This document shows, in pieces, positions 1 through 8,348 of a stretch of 64,000 nucleotides of DNA. Position 1 is the first letter of the stretch; each line of letters opens with the position of its first letter. The position numbers and the translations under genes are program-made. A model generated the notes under the pieces. The model was not told the DNA's origin. It did no database searches and worked only from the letters and a program-made list of their open reading frames with translations. Origin of the DNA: Rhodoblastus acidophilus (GTDB taxonomy: Bacteria; Pseudomonadota; Alphaproteobacteria; Rhizobiales; Beijerinckiaceae); NCBI RefSeq assembly GCF_025961575.1, contig NZ_JAOQNX010000002.1, positions 1 to 64,000 on the forward strand, read 5' to 3'.

Positions 1-1890
1 AGCCGCGATCTGGTCGGTGCTCAAGGCCACAGCCTGCGCCGTGGTCAGCACCGCGATCTGCGCCGTCTTCAGCGCCGCCGTCGCCGCCGTGCTCAGCGCA
101 TGGATTTGATCCGTGCCCATCGCCGCAATCGCGTCGGTGGTCAGAGACGCCGCCTGCGCCGCCCCCAGAATGGCGATCTGATCGGTCGTCAGCGCCTTGG
201 CCTGGCTGGTCGACAGCGACGCCACCTGCGCCGAGGTCAAAGCCTTGGCCTGATCGGTCGACAGACCATGCACGTCAGCCGTGGTCAGAGCGCCGATCTG
301 CGCCGTCGACAGCGCGGCGATGTCCTTGGTCGTGACCGCAGCGAGCTCGCTCGCCGTCAGCTTGGCGATATTGTCGGTGCTCAGGGCCACCGTCTGCGCC
401 GTTGTCAAAGCCGCGATCTGGTCGGTGCTCAAGGCCACAGCCTGCGCCGTGGTCAGCACCGCGATCTGCGCCGTCTTCAGCGCCGCCGTCGCCGCCGTGC
501 TCAGGGCATGGATCTGGTCCGTGCCCATCGCCGCGATCGCGTCGGTGGTCAGAGACGCCGCCTGCGCCGCCCCCAGAATGGCGATCTGATCCGTCGTCAG
601 CGCCTTGGCCTGGCTGGTCGACAGCGACGCCACCTGCGCCGAGGTCAAAGCCTTGGCCTGATCGGTCGACAGACCATGCACGTCAGCCGTGGTCAGCGCG
701 CCGATCTGCGCGGTGCTCAGCGCGGCGATGTCCTTGGTCGTGACCGCCGCGAGCTCGCTCGCCGTCAGCTTGGCGATATTGTCGGTGCTCAGGGCCACCG
801 TCTGCGCCGTGGTCAAAGCCGCGATCTGGTCGGTGCTCAAGGCCACAGCCTGCGCCGTGGTCAGCACCGCGATCTGCGCCGTCTTCAGCGCCGCCGTCGC
901 CGCCGTGCTCAGCGCATGGATTTGATCCGTGCCCATCGCCGCAATCGCGTCGGTGGTCAGGGACGCCGCCTGCGCCGCCCCCAGAATGGCGATCTGATCG
1001 GTCGTCAGCGCCTTGGCCTGGCTGGTCGACAGCGACGCCACCTGCGCCGAGGTCAAAGCCTTGGCCTGATCGGTCGACAGACCATGCACGTCAGCCGTGG
1101 TCAGAGCGCCGATCTGCGCCGTGCTCAGCGCGGCGATGTCCTTGGTCGTGACCGCCGCGAGTTCGCTCGCCGTCAACTTGGCGATATTGTCGGTGCTCAG
1201 GGCCACCGTCTGCGCCGTGGTCAAAGCCGCGATCTGGTCGGTGCTCAGCGCCACAGCCTGCGCCGTGGTCAGCACCGCGATCTGCGCCGTCTTCAGCGCC
1301 GCCGTCGCCGCCGTGCTCAGCGCATGGATCTGGTCCGTGCCCATCGCCGCAATCGCGTCGGTGGTCAGGGACGCCGCCTGCGCCGCCCCCAGAATGGCGA
1401 TCTGATCGGTCGTCAGCGCCTTGGCCTGGCTGGTCGACAGCGACGCCACCTGCGCCGAGGTCAAAGCCTTGGCCTGGTCGGTCGACAGACCATGCACGTC
1501 AGCCGTGGTCAGCGCCGCGATCTGCTCGGTCTTCAGCGCCGCAATATCCTTGGTCGTGACCGCCGCGAGTTCGCTCGCCGTCAGCTTGGCGATATTGTCG
1601 GTGCTCAAGGCCACCGTCTGCGCCGTGGTCAAAGCCGCGATCTGGTCGGTGCTCAAGGCCACAGCCTGCGCCGTAGTCAGCACCGCGATCTGCGCCGTCT
1701 TCAGCGCCGCCGTCGCCGCCGTGCTCAAGGCATGGATCTGGTCCGTGCCCATCGCCGCGATCGCGTCGGTGGTCAGGGACGCCGCCTGCGCCGCCCCCAG
1801 AATGGCGATCTGATCGGTCGTCAGCGCCTTGGCCTGGCTGGTCGACAGCGACGCCACCTGCGCCGAGGTCAAAGCCTTGGCCTGGTCGGT
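1..1890. repeat. Tandem 408-bp repeats, about 4.6 copies
   Basis: The same sequence (starting agccgcgatctggtcggtgc) recurs at 1, 409, 817, 1225 and 1633, an exact period of 408 bp, which is 17 octapeptide codon blocks of 24 bp. Copies differ at only scattered bases. The fifth copy stays close to the others to about 1890 and then diverges. The period is a multiple of three, so gain or loss of copies keeps the minus-strand frame open. The array continues off the left edge. Confidence 0.95.
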
Positions 1891-2394
1891 GGTCAGCGAA
1901 TGCACTTCAGCCGTGGTCAAAGCCGCGATCTGGGCGTTCGACAGCGCCGCGACGGCCTTGGTCGTCAAGGCGTCGACCTGGGCCGTCGTCAGCTTGGCGA
2001 TATTGTCGGTGCTCAGCGCCGCCGCCTGCGCCGTGGTCAGCGCCTGGAAATCGTCGGTGGTGAGCGCGTGAATCTGGTCGGAGGAGAATGAGTTGATCTC
2101 GTAGGCCTGGATGACCGCAACCTGGGAGGTCGTGAGGCTGGCCATTTCGGTCGTGGACAGAACCAGCGCCTGGCTCGAGGTCAGGCCGGAAATGGCGCTC
2201 GCGGTCAGCGAGCTGATCTTCGCGCCGAAGGCGACAATTTCTTCAGTCTGGAATGCGGCCACCTGCTTGGAGGTCAGCTGCGCGGCCTGGGTCGTTGTCA
2301 GCGCGGCGATGTCAGCGGTGTTCAACCGTGAAATCGAAAGCGTGGAAAGCGCGGCAATCTGGGCGTTGGTCAGTGAGGAAATAATGGACGTCAT
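1..2394 (-). CDS. Octapeptide-repeat protein, N-terminal 798 residues (gene runs off the left edge)
   Basis: Reading leftwards from the ATG at 2394, the frame stays open to base 1 (798 codons, no stop), so the C-terminus lies outside the window. The protein starts MTSIISSLTNAQIAA and from about residue 8 is an almost unbroken run of 8-residue units with consensus L-(T/S)-T-x-Q-(I/V/A)-A-A, for example LTTAQVDA, LSTDNIAK and LSTAATAA. Position 1 is nearly always Leu, position 6 is a small hydrophobic residue, and Ala, Thr and Leu dominate. No signal peptide, membrane segment or catalytic motif is visible in this part. The octads form 17-unit (136-residue) super-repeats. The plus-strand frames over this stretch look like shadows because only the minus frame yields this regular pattern. 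Function unknown: I infer a structural or surface repeat protein, but secretion signals, if any, would be in the missing C-terminus. The ribosome-binding site is weak, so the start is reasonable but not certain. Confidence 0.8.
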   Translation of the reverse strand, partial: MTSIISSLTNAQIAALSTLSISRLNTADIAALTTTQAAQLTSKQVAAFQTEEIVAFGAKISSLTASAISGLTSSQALVLSTTEMASLTTSQVAVIQAYEINSFSSDQIHALTTDDFQALTTAQAAALSTDNIAKLTTAQVDALTTKAVAALSNAQIAALTTAEVHSLTTDQAKALTSAQVASLSTSQAKALTTDQIAILGAAQAASLTTDAIAAMGTDQIHALSTAATAALKTAQIAVLTTAQAVALSTDQIAALTTAQTVALSTDNIAKLTASELAAVTTKDIAALKTEQIAALTTADVHGLSTDQAKALTSAQVASLSTSQAKALTTDQIAILGAAQAASLTTDAIAAMGTDQIHALSTAATAALKTAQIAVLTTAQAVALSTDQIAALTTAQTVALSTDNIAKLTASELAAVTTKDIAALSTAQIGALTTADVHGLSTDQAKALTSAQVASLSTSQAKALTTDQIAILGAAQAASLTTDAIAAMGTDQIHALSTAATAALKTAQIAVLTTAQAVALSTDQIAALTTAQTVALSTDNIAKLTASELAAVTTKDIAALSTAQIGALTTADVHGLSTDQAKALTSAQVASLSTSQAKALTTDQIAILGAAQAASLTTDAIAAMGTDQIHALSTAATAALKTAQIAVLTTAQAVALSTDQIAALTTAQTVALSTDNIAKLTASELAAVTTKDIAALSTAQIGALTTADVHGLSTDQAKALTSAQVASLSTSQAKALTTDQIAILGAAQAASLTTDAIAAMGTDQIHALSTAATAALKTAQIAVLTTAQAVALSTDQIAA

Positions 2395-2747
2395 GGCGCG
2401 GCGAGCCTTGCGGTTTGACTCTTTCGCACTGATCGCAGGCGAAAGCGGCCTTCTCGGAACGGAATCTCCCGGACGCGTGTCCGGGAACGGCATTGATTGG
2501 AGAAGACATGGCTCGCGCGAGCCTCGCGTCGGAAAAGCTTCATGCTTTCGGGCTCAATCACCCGATTCCAACGCCGCGCTGACGTTCGGAAATCTGCAGG
2601 CGTGAGCCAAACGCAGGGGTGTCCGATGCTATCCGCACATGGCGGCAAGCTAACCGGGGCGGGTAAAGCTTTCGTTAATTTGCAACCCAAGGTTGTCAAA
2701 GACCGCAGTGGCGATGCACTGCGCCAAAGTCCTCGATCTTGGCTTGG
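2395..2747. other. Intergenic region, 353 bp, between the repeat-protein gene and the phosphatase gene
   Basis: No convincing gene. It must contain the promoter of the minus-strand repeat-protein gene. One perfect 8-bp inverted repeat with a 4-base loop (TCCCGGAC at 2467-2474, GTCCGGGA at 2479-2486) lies about 75 bp upstream of that gene's start. Short frames on both strands have no recognisable content. Confidence 0.5.
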
Positions 2748-3251
2748 TCAGAGCGGCAGGACGAAGGCCGGCGCGTCGCCTTCAAATTCGCGCCCCCGGC
2801 CGATGGCGTCGATGGCGTCCACCATCAAGCCGCCGCGGCCCAAAAGATCGTCGGCGAGCGAGACCAGCAGCCGGTTGGGGGTGGCGATCGGGGAAACGCT
2901 TCGCAAATTCTGGGCGAGAGCATGCTCTTTTCCAGGAGCGCGGGCGCAGGCGATGATATAGGCGGCGGCCGGCGAGCGGCTTACCCCCATCCAGCAATGA
3001 ACCAGAACGTCCTCGTCCGGCGCGCAGGCGCTTCCAAACTCCAGAATCGCGCCGACCACGGCCTCGTCGGGCGGCACAAGGCCCGGCCCGGGGGCGGTGA
3101 CATCGTTAAAAGCCAGGATTTTGTGATCGGGCGGCAGCGGGCTCGTATCGAAGATCACCAGCTGCCAGGGCGCGAGCAGAGAGAGCGAACGCGAAAAATT
3201 GTGTTTGGCGGCCAGGCTCTCGACGTGGCAAAGGGGGCTGACGATGATCAC
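2748..3251 (-). CDS. Tyrosine/dual-specificity phosphatase-like protein
   Basis: About 167 residues. The signature HCWMGVSRS fits the P-loop of protein tyrosine/dual-specificity phosphatases (HC-x5-R), with Cys as nucleophile and Arg as phosphate binder. An upstream Asp in the FNDVTAP segment could be the general acid. The chosen start is the GTG at 3249-3251 (VIIVSPLCH...), preceded by a strong GGAAGGGG ribosome-binding site. The longer frame back to 3425 runs into the divergent cobQ and carries no domain. The gene is divergent from cobQ with only about 50 bp between starts, so the two probably share a promoter region. No signal peptide is seen, so it should be cytoplasmic. The substrate cannot be told from sequence; a link to cobalamin metabolism rests only on position. 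Confidence 0.75.
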   Translation of the reverse strand: MIIVSPLCHVESLAAKHNFSRSLSLLAPWQLVIFDTSPLPPDHKILAFNDVTAPGPGLVPPDEAVVGAILEFGSACAPDEDVLVHCWMGVSRSPAAAYIIACARAPGKEHALAQNLRSVSPIATPNRLLVSLADDLLGRGGLMVDAIDAIGRGREFEGDAPAFVLPL

Positions 3252-3300
3252 GCCCCTTCCTATCGTTCGCCCCGGCAGGAAGTCAAACCCTGAGCCCCAG

Positions 3301-4878
3301 ATGATCCCAGCGCAAGCCGCCGACCTGATCGCCCGCATCCAGTATACGCCGCGCCCGGACGACGGCCCCCGCCGCGCCAAAAGCCTGATGATCCAAGGCA
3401 CCAGCTCCGATGTCGGCAAGAGCATGGTGGTGGCGGGCCTGTGCCGGGCCTATGCGCGGCGGGGCTTGGTCGTGCGCCCGTTCAAGGCGCAGAACATGAG
3501 CAATAACGCGGCGGTGGCGGCCAATTCCGACCTGCCCCCCGGCCCCGATGGGCTGATCCCGCGGGGCGAGATCGGCCGGGCGCAGGCGCTCCAGGCGCGC
3601 GCATGCTTTGCGGAACCGTCGATCCACATGAATCCGGTGCTTTTGAAGCCGCAGAGCGACATTGGCGCCCAAGTGGTGTTGCGCGGCCGGGTTCTCGGCA
3701 ATTGCCCCGCCAAAATCTACCATCACATGCGCCGCCAGCTGATGCCGGCCGTGGTCGACAGTTTTGAGCGGCTGGCGCGCGAGTCCGACCTCGTCATCGT
3801 CGAGGGCGCGGGCAGCGGCGCCGAAGCGTATTTGCGCTCCTCCGACATCACCAACATGCGTTTTGCCGAGGAAGCCGACCTGCCCGTCATCTTCCTCTCC
3901 GACATCGATCGCGGCGGGACCATGGGCGCCATTGTCGGCACCTGGGCGCTGCTGAGCGAAGCCGACCGCGCCCGCGTCGTCGGCTATATCGTCAACAAGT
4001 TTCGCGGCGATTTTTCCATTTTCGAGCCGGGCTGCGTCACCATCACCGAGCACACCAACTGGCCGTTTTTGGGCGTTTTGCGCTGGTTCCCCGCCGCCGA
4101 GCGCCTGCCCGCGGAAGATTCGCTGGCGCTGGAGCGCGCCGCCGCCGGCAGCCAGGGCAAGCTGAAAATCGCGGTTCTGCGCCTGCAACGCGTCGCCAAT
4201 TTCGACGACCTCGACCCGCTGGTGGCGGAGCCCGACGTCAACCTGCAATGGATTCAACCGGGAACCCCCATTCCCGGCGATGTCGATGTGGTCATCATTC
4301 CCGGCTCCAAATCGACCCGCACCGAACTCGACCTGATCAAGCGCGAGGGCTGGGATATCGACATCCGCGCCCATGTCCGCCGCGGCGGACGCGTGCTCGG
4401 CCTGTGCGCCGGCTACCAGATTCTGGGCCGCGTCGTCCGCGACCCCCAGGGCATCGAGGGGCCGCCCGGCGAAACTGAAGGCCTGGGTCTGCTCGATCTC
4501 GAAACGGAAATGTCCGACGAAAAGCGCCTTGTCGACATTGACGCCCTCGACCATGTGACCGGGGTGCGGGTCACCGGCTATGAAATGCATATGGGCCGCA
4601 CCACCGGCCCCGGCCTGGAGCGGCCCTGGATGATCCTCGATCACGGCGATGGCGCGTTCAAGCCGGAGGGCGCGGTTTCGCCTGACGGACGCGTGGTCGG
4701 CGCCTATGTCCATGGCGTGTTCGGCGGCGATGCTTTTCGAACCGCCTGGTTGAAGCAATTGGGGGCGCAAATCTCGAATCTGGCGTTTGAGGAGCGCGTC
4801 GAACAAACCCTTGAGGCTCTGGCCGACCATATCGAGGCCAATCTCGACCTCGACGCTCTTATAAAATTGGCGCGATAA
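3301..4878 (+). CDS. cobQ: Cobyric acid synthase (CobQ)
   Basis: Glutamine-dependent amidotransferase that amidates side chains b, d, e and g of adenosylcobyrinic a,c-diamide to give adenosylcobyric acid. The N-terminal dethiobiotin-synthetase-like domain begins LMIQGTSSDVGKSM (P-loop variant) and continues with FKAQNMSNNA, EGAGSGAEAYLRSSDI and the SDIDRGG segment. The C-terminal class I glutaminase domain carries the nucleophile in GLCAGYQILG and the late VHGVFGG histidine. The start is uncertain: ATG 3301 gives 525 residues, whereas ATG 3388, directly before the P-loop, gives 496, closer to the usual length of about 485. Neither has a clear ribosome-binding site. The stop overlaps the cobF start by one base (TAATG), so the two are co-translated. 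Confidence 0.93.
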   Translation: MIPAQAADLIARIQYTPRPDDGPRRAKSLMIQGTSSDVGKSMVVAGLCRAYARRGLVVRPFKAQNMSNNAAVAANSDLPPGPDGLIPRGEIGRAQALQARACFAEPSIHMNPVLLKPQSDIGAQVVLRGRVLGNCPAKIYHHMRRQLMPAVVDSFERLARESDLVIVEGAGSGAEAYLRSSDITNMRFAEEADLPVIFLSDIDRGGTMGAIVGTWALLSEADRARVVGYIVNKFRGDFSIFEPGCVTITEHTNWPFLGVLRWFPAAERLPAEDSLALERAAAGSQGKLKIAVLRLQRVANFDDLDPLVAEPDVNLQWIQPGTPIPGDVDVVIIPGSKSTRTELDLIKREGWDIDIRAHVRRGGRVLGLCAGYQILGRVVRDPQGIEGPPGETEGLGLLDLETEMSDEKRLVDIDALDHVTGVRVTGYEMHMGRTTGPGLERPWMILDHGDGAFKPEGAVSPDGRVVGAYVHGVFGGDAFRTAWLKQLGAQISNLAFEERVEQTLEALADHIEANLDLDALIKLAR

Positions 4879-5651
4879 TGCGGACCATTTGTCTCATTGG
4901 CATGGGCCCCGGCGACCCCGAATTTTTGACCGCGCAGGCGGTCGAGGCCTTGCGCGCTTGCGACGTGTTCTTCCTTTTGGAAAAGCCGGGACGCGGCAAA
5001 GAGTTTTTGGGCGACGCGCGCCGAAAAATCCTCGACCTGCATCGCGGTCCCGGCGCCTATCGCATCGTCACCGCGGAAAGCCCGCCGCGCGCCCCGGCGC
5101 AGGAGGGGTATCTCGACGTGGTCGCCGACTGGCATGCGGCGAAAGCCGAGATTTTTGGCAAATTGTTCGCCGAGCATTTGCAGGACGGCGAAAAGGGCGG
5201 CGTGCTGGTCTGGGGCGATCCCGCCCTTTACGACAGCAGCATCGCCATTCTGCGCCGGGTTCAGGCGCACTATCCCGGCGAATTCGCGGTGGAGGTGACG
5301 CCCGCTGTCAGCAGCCTGCATCTGCTCGCCGCGCGCCATGCGATTTCCCTGCATGAAATCGGCGGCGATTTTCTGGTGACGACGGCGCGGCGGCTGCTGT
5401 CCGGCGCCGCCAAAGGGTTTGACTCCCTCGCGGTCATGCTCGATTCCAACGCCGCCTTCGCCCAGATCGACCCGGAAGACTTTTATATCTATTGGGGCGC
5501 CTATCTCGGCACCGAGCACGAGGTTTTGGAGTCCGGTCCGCTGAAGGAAATCGGCCCGGCGCTTGCGGAAAAGGTGCGCCTCGAAAAAGAGCGCCACGGC
5601 TGGATTCTCGACATTTATCTGCTGCGACGGCGAACGGAGCCCGCTGCTTGA
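4878..5651 (+). CDS. cobF: Precorrin-6A synthase (deacetylating), CobF
   Basis: 257 residues. SAM-dependent C1-methyltransferase of the aerobic pathway: it methylates precorrin-5 with loss of acetate to give precorrin-6A. The N-terminus LIGMGPGDPEFLTAQA is the tetrapyrrole-methylase glycine motif, and VWGDPALYDSS is the second conserved loop. CobF has a longer insertion than the other methylases of the family, as here (the LHRGPGAYRIVTAESPPRAP segment). Presence of cobF marks the oxygen-dependent (late-cobalt) route. The start overlaps the stop of cobQ and the stop overlaps the TTG start of the next gene (TTGA), indicating one operon. Confidence 0.93.
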   Translation: MRTICLIGMGPGDPEFLTAQAVEALRACDVFFLLEKPGRGKEFLGDARRKILDLHRGPGAYRIVTAESPPRAPAQEGYLDVVADWHAAKAEIFGKLFAEHLQDGEKGGVLVWGDPALYDSSIAILRRVQAHYPGEFAVEVTPAVSSLHLLAARHAISLHEIGGDFLVTTARRLLSGAAKGFDSLAVMLDSNAAFAQIDPEDFYIYWGAYLGTEHEVLESGPLKEIGPALAEKVRLEKERHGWILDIYLLRRRTEPAA

Positions 5652-7036
5652 CGGCCAGGATCGTTGTTTCAGGCGCGGGCTCAGGCTCAGGCAAAACCCT
5701 TCTCACCGCGGGGCTGATCGGCGCGCTGCGCCGGCGCGGTTTTCGCGTTCAGCCGTTCAAATGCGGCCCCGACTATATCGATCCCGGCTGGCTCGGCGCG
5801 GCGGCCGGGCGGCCCTGCCGCAATCTCGACGCCTGGATGCTCGGCGTCTCCGGCATGCGCGACAGTTTTGCGCGCGCCTGCGCCGACGCCGATATCGCCG
5901 TGATTGAGGGCGTGATGGGCCTGTTCGACGGCGCCGGTTTTGAGAGCGACGAGGGGTCCACGGCCGCCATCGCCGCCGCGCTCGGGGCGCCGGTTCTGCT
6001 CATTCTCGATATTTCCGGCGCGGCGCGCAGCGCGGCTGCGACGGCTTTGGGGTTCGCGCGGTTCGATCCCGAAAAGCCGGTCGCGGCTCTGGCGCTGAAT
6101 TTCGCGGGGTCCGAGGGGCACGCGAAGGGCTGCGCCGCCGCGATCGCGCAAAAGACCGGTCTGCCGACGCTCGGCTGGATGCTGCGCAAGAACGCCCTGA
6201 CCATTCCCGAGCGGCATCTGGGCCTCGATCTCGCCGCGCTCAACGAGGGCCGCGAGGCGACGCTGGCCGCGGTCGCCGAGGCGGTGGCGCAAAATTTCGA
6301 CCTCGACGCCCTGCTTGCCCTTGCCCACAGCGCCCCCGCCCTTCCCGTGCAAAATGTTTCGGCCCAGAGCGCGGCGAGCGACGGGCCGATCCTCGCCTTG
6401 GCCAGCGACCCCGCCTTCTCCTTCTATTATCAGGACGACATCGACATTTTGGCAGCCGCCGGGGCGCGCGTCGTCCGCTTCAGCCCAGTGGCGGGCGACA
6501 CCCTGCCCGAGGGAACAGCCGGCGTCTTCCTGGGCGGCGGCTATCCCGAGCTTTTCGCCCGCGAGATCGCCGCGAACACGCGGCTTTGGCGCGACCTGCG
6601 CGCCCTCCACGACAAGGGCGCGCCGATCCTGGCGGAGTGCGGCGGGTTCATGGCGCTGACGGAAGCCTTGATCGATCTCGACGGCGTCCGCCATCCCATG
6701 GCGGGTTTGGTGCCCGGCGCGGTGAAAATGACGCAACGGCTCGCTTCACTCGGCTACCGCCGCGCCACGGCGCTGGTCGACACGCCGCTGCTGCGCACCG
6801 GCGAGTCCTTGCGCGGACACGAATTCCACTACAGCATCTGGGAGCGTGAGGATGCGCCGCCCGCGCCGGCCTGGCGTCTGCAAGGCAGCCGCGACTCTTC
6901 GCCGGTCGCCCTCGCCGGCCACGCGGAGCGCGGGCTGCTCGCCAGCTATGTCCACATTCCCCTGGCGCAACGGCCCGAACTCGCCGCGCGTTTTGTAGAG
7001 CAGATGCGGGCTTTCGCCGGCCCCAACGAACAATAA
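5648..7036 (+). CDS. cobB: CobB/CbiA-family a,c-diamide synthase, first paralogue
   Basis: 462 residues from a TTG start at 5648 that overlaps the cobF stop. N-terminal ATP-binding domain: P-loop SGAGSGSGKT at residues 7-16, then FKCGPDYIDPGW, EGVMGLFDG and LNFAGSEGH. C-terminal glutaminase domain: FLGGGYPELFA, the nucleophile Cys in ILAECGGFMALTE, and a final HIP segment. The family uses glutamine and ATP to amidate side chains a and c of cobyrinic or hydrogenobyrinic acid. A second full-length member lies at 18211-19527, so one of them may be redundant, work at another stage, or use another tetrapyrrole. This copy is closer in its P-loop region to CbiA-type proteins (VVSGAGSGSGKT, VQPFK); that is my reading, not a tree. 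All key motifs are intact, so it is probably active. Confidence 0.85.
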   Translation: MTARIVVSGAGSGSGKTLLTAGLIGALRRRGFRVQPFKCGPDYIDPGWLGAAAGRPCRNLDAWMLGVSGMRDSFARACADADIAVIEGVMGLFDGAGFESDEGSTAAIAAALGAPVLLILDISGAARSAAATALGFARFDPEKPVAALALNFAGSEGHAKGCAAAIAQKTGLPTLGWMLRKNALTIPERHLGLDLAALNEGREATLAAVAEAVAQNFDLDALLALAHSAPALPVQNVSAQSAASDGPILALASDPAFSFYYQDDIDILAAAGARVVRFSPVAGDTLPEGTAGVFLGGGYPELFAREIAANTRLWRDLRALHDKGAPILAECGGFMALTEALIDLDGVRHPMAGLVPGAVKMTQRLASLGYRRATALVDTPLLRTGESLRGHEFHYSIWEREDAPPAPAWRLQGSRDSSPVALAGHAERGLLASYVHIPLAQRPELAARFVEQMRAFAGPNEQ

Positions 7037-7047
7037 GGAGCATGCGC

Positions 7048-7374
7048 ATGGAGCCGAAAGACAGCACCGCCAAGACGGGCTACATGGGGTTCACCAACAC
7101 AGCCTGTCCTTTTTATCCGTGCCACCAGGGCGTCGAGCGCGAGTTCAACTGCCTGTTTTGCTACTGCCCGCTGATCGCCTATGAGTGTCCCGGTCCCTAC
7201 AGCGTCATCGTCGACCGCAACGGCATGAAACGAAAAGATTGTTCGGCCTGCACCCTGCCGCACAACGGCTACAAGAAGGCGTGGAATTTTATTCAACGCT
7301 GGCTGGAGAAGCCGGTAATCTGGGACGGACACGAACAGGACCCCAACCGCATCAAGGACGCGGCGTCGGAGTAA
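7048..7374 (+). CDS. Cys-rich small-domain protein (PF04071-like)
   Basis: 108 residues from the ATG at 7048, chosen over 7042 because the AAGGAG ribosome-binding site lies 7 bases upstream of it. Cysteines occur as ACPFYPCHQ, NCLFCYCPL, YECPG and DCSACTLPH, which suggests a zinc or iron-sulphur site. This arrangement fits the Cys-rich small domain (PF04071), which is often encoded among cobalamin genes; its biochemical role is not established to my knowledge. The gene follows the cobB paralogue by 11 bases and ends this arm of the cob locus. A role in metal handling or in assisting the preceding amidotransferase is inference. Confidence 0.75.
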   Translation: MEPKDSTAKTGYMGFTNTACPFYPCHQGVEREFNCLFCYCPLIAYECPGPYSVIVDRNGMKRKDCSACTLPHNGYKKAWNFIQRWLEKPVIWDGHEQDPNRIKDAASE

Positions 7375-7383
7375 ACGCGTGGA

Positions 7384-7510
7384 CCACCCTCGTGCTTCGA
7401 GACGGCCCTTCGGGCCTCCTCAGCATGAGGGCTACTGAAATATAAAGAATTCCCTCATGGTGAGGAGGCCGCGAAGCGGCCTGCTGAGCTTGTCGAAGCA
7501 TCGAACCATG
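7384..7510. repeat. Palindromic intergenic repeat, family A copy 1
   Basis: A long imperfect inverted repeat. The left arm has CTTCGAGACGG, CCTCCTCA and ATGAGGG; the right arm has CCCTCATGGTGAGGAGG, a GC-rich arm hairpin and GTCGAAGCATCGAA. Related sequences lie at 24201-24318, 45160-45302 and 57145-57205. It sits between the convergent cob arm and btuF and could also act as a bidirectional terminator. Confidence 0.8.
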
Positions 7511-7526
7511 GATATCGGAACCGCGT

Positions 7527-8348
7527 CTAACGACCGGTCCCGCTCATCGCCTCGGACAGGCGGTCCAGCGCGGCGGGCAGCATCGGCCCGCCGCAAATGG
7601 TCAGTTGCTCTGGGATGACAATGCGGCGCTCCGGCGGATAATTGCGGTCGAGCGCGGGATGCAGCAGCAGCGCCTTGCCCTGGTCCTCCGCGCTTGGCGC
7701 CGCCTCCGCCACGAGGATCAGGTCGGGTTTTGCAGCGATGATGGTTTCGAGCGAGACAAAGCCGCCGGTTTTCAGCCCCAGCTCGCCCGCCGCATTGGCG
7801 AGCCCAGCCGTGGCCAGCAGCGACGACAGCAAATTGTTGGTTCCGGCGATCCAGCCGCGCCGCGACACCGCGAGAATTTTGGGATGTCCTTGCGCCGCTT
7901 TCGTGCGGGCGCGGGCCGCCGCGACATCGATCTTTTCGTTGAGCGCGCTGGCGCGCTCGGGATGGCCGACAATGTCGCCGACGCGGCGCACCTGGGCCTT
8001 GACCTCGTCGATGCTGCGGGGAACATCGAAATCCACGACCTTGATCTTTTGATCTTCGAGCAAATCGCGCGTCGCCTTTTTCCCATATTTTCCGGCGAGC
8101 ACCAGATCGGGTTTCAGGGCGATAATGTCTTCCGCCTCGCCGGTCAGACGCGGATATTTTTTGGCGTCCTCGGCCAGCCAGGACAGGCTGGCGTCGCGCG
8201 AATAGGGGCCGAGGCCGGCGATTTGTTCCGGATCGGCCAGGGTCTGCAAGAGCTGGTCCGCGCACATGTTGATCGAAGCGATGCGCAGCGGCGCTGCTTG
8301 CGCAGCCCCCACCAGCAGCGCCGCAACGGCCAGCGTTCTAAAAATCAT
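7527..8348 (-). CDS. btuF: Periplasmic substrate-binding protein of a B12-type ABC transporter (BtuF-like)
   Basis: 273 residues with a clean signal peptide (MIFRTLAVAALLVGAAQA, cleavage before APLRIAS). The mature part shows the class III binding-protein pattern of cobalamin/siderophore/haem receptors: RIASINMCADQLL, a long central helix region (IDEVKAQVRRVGDIVG) and KPDLILVAE. It should capture the corrinoid in the periplasm and deliver it to the permease. The ATG at 8348 overlaps the stop of the ATPase gene (ATGA), so btuC, btuD and btuF are co-translated. Cobalamin as substrate is inferred from the surrounding cob genes; a siderophore or haem receptor would look similar. The longer frame upstream has no signal peptide and is rejected. 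Confidence 0.8.
   Translation of the reverse strand: MIFRTLAVAALLVGAAQAAPLRIASINMCADQLLQTLADPEQIAGLGPYSRDASLSWLAEDAKKYPRLTGEAEDIIALKPDLVLAGKYGKKATRDLLEDQKIKVVDFDVPRSIDEVKAQVRRVGDIVGHPERASALNEKIDVAAARARTKAAQGHPKILAVSRRGWIAGTNNLLSSLLATAGLANAAGELGLKTGGFVSLETIIAAKPDLILVAEAAPSAEDQGKALLLHPALDRNYPPERRIVIPEQLTICGGPMLPAALDRLSEAMSGTGR

Noticed and set aside
100-2091. 663-codon plus-strand frame over the repeat array (Arg/Gln/Leu-rich)
   Set aside because: It is the antisense shadow of the minus-strand octapeptide gene. Only the minus frame gives a regular, protein-like Leu/Thr/Ala pattern with a sensible start and clean end of repeats.
2391-2961. Several short frames on both strands upstream of the phosphatase gene
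   Set aside because: No ribosome-binding sites or recognisable domains; composition is like shadow frames of GC-rich DNA.
2748-3425. Longer 225-residue version of the phosphatase starting at 3425
   Set aside because: It would overlap cobQ by 125 bp and adds 58 residues without domain likeness; the GTG at 3251 has a strong ribosome-binding site.
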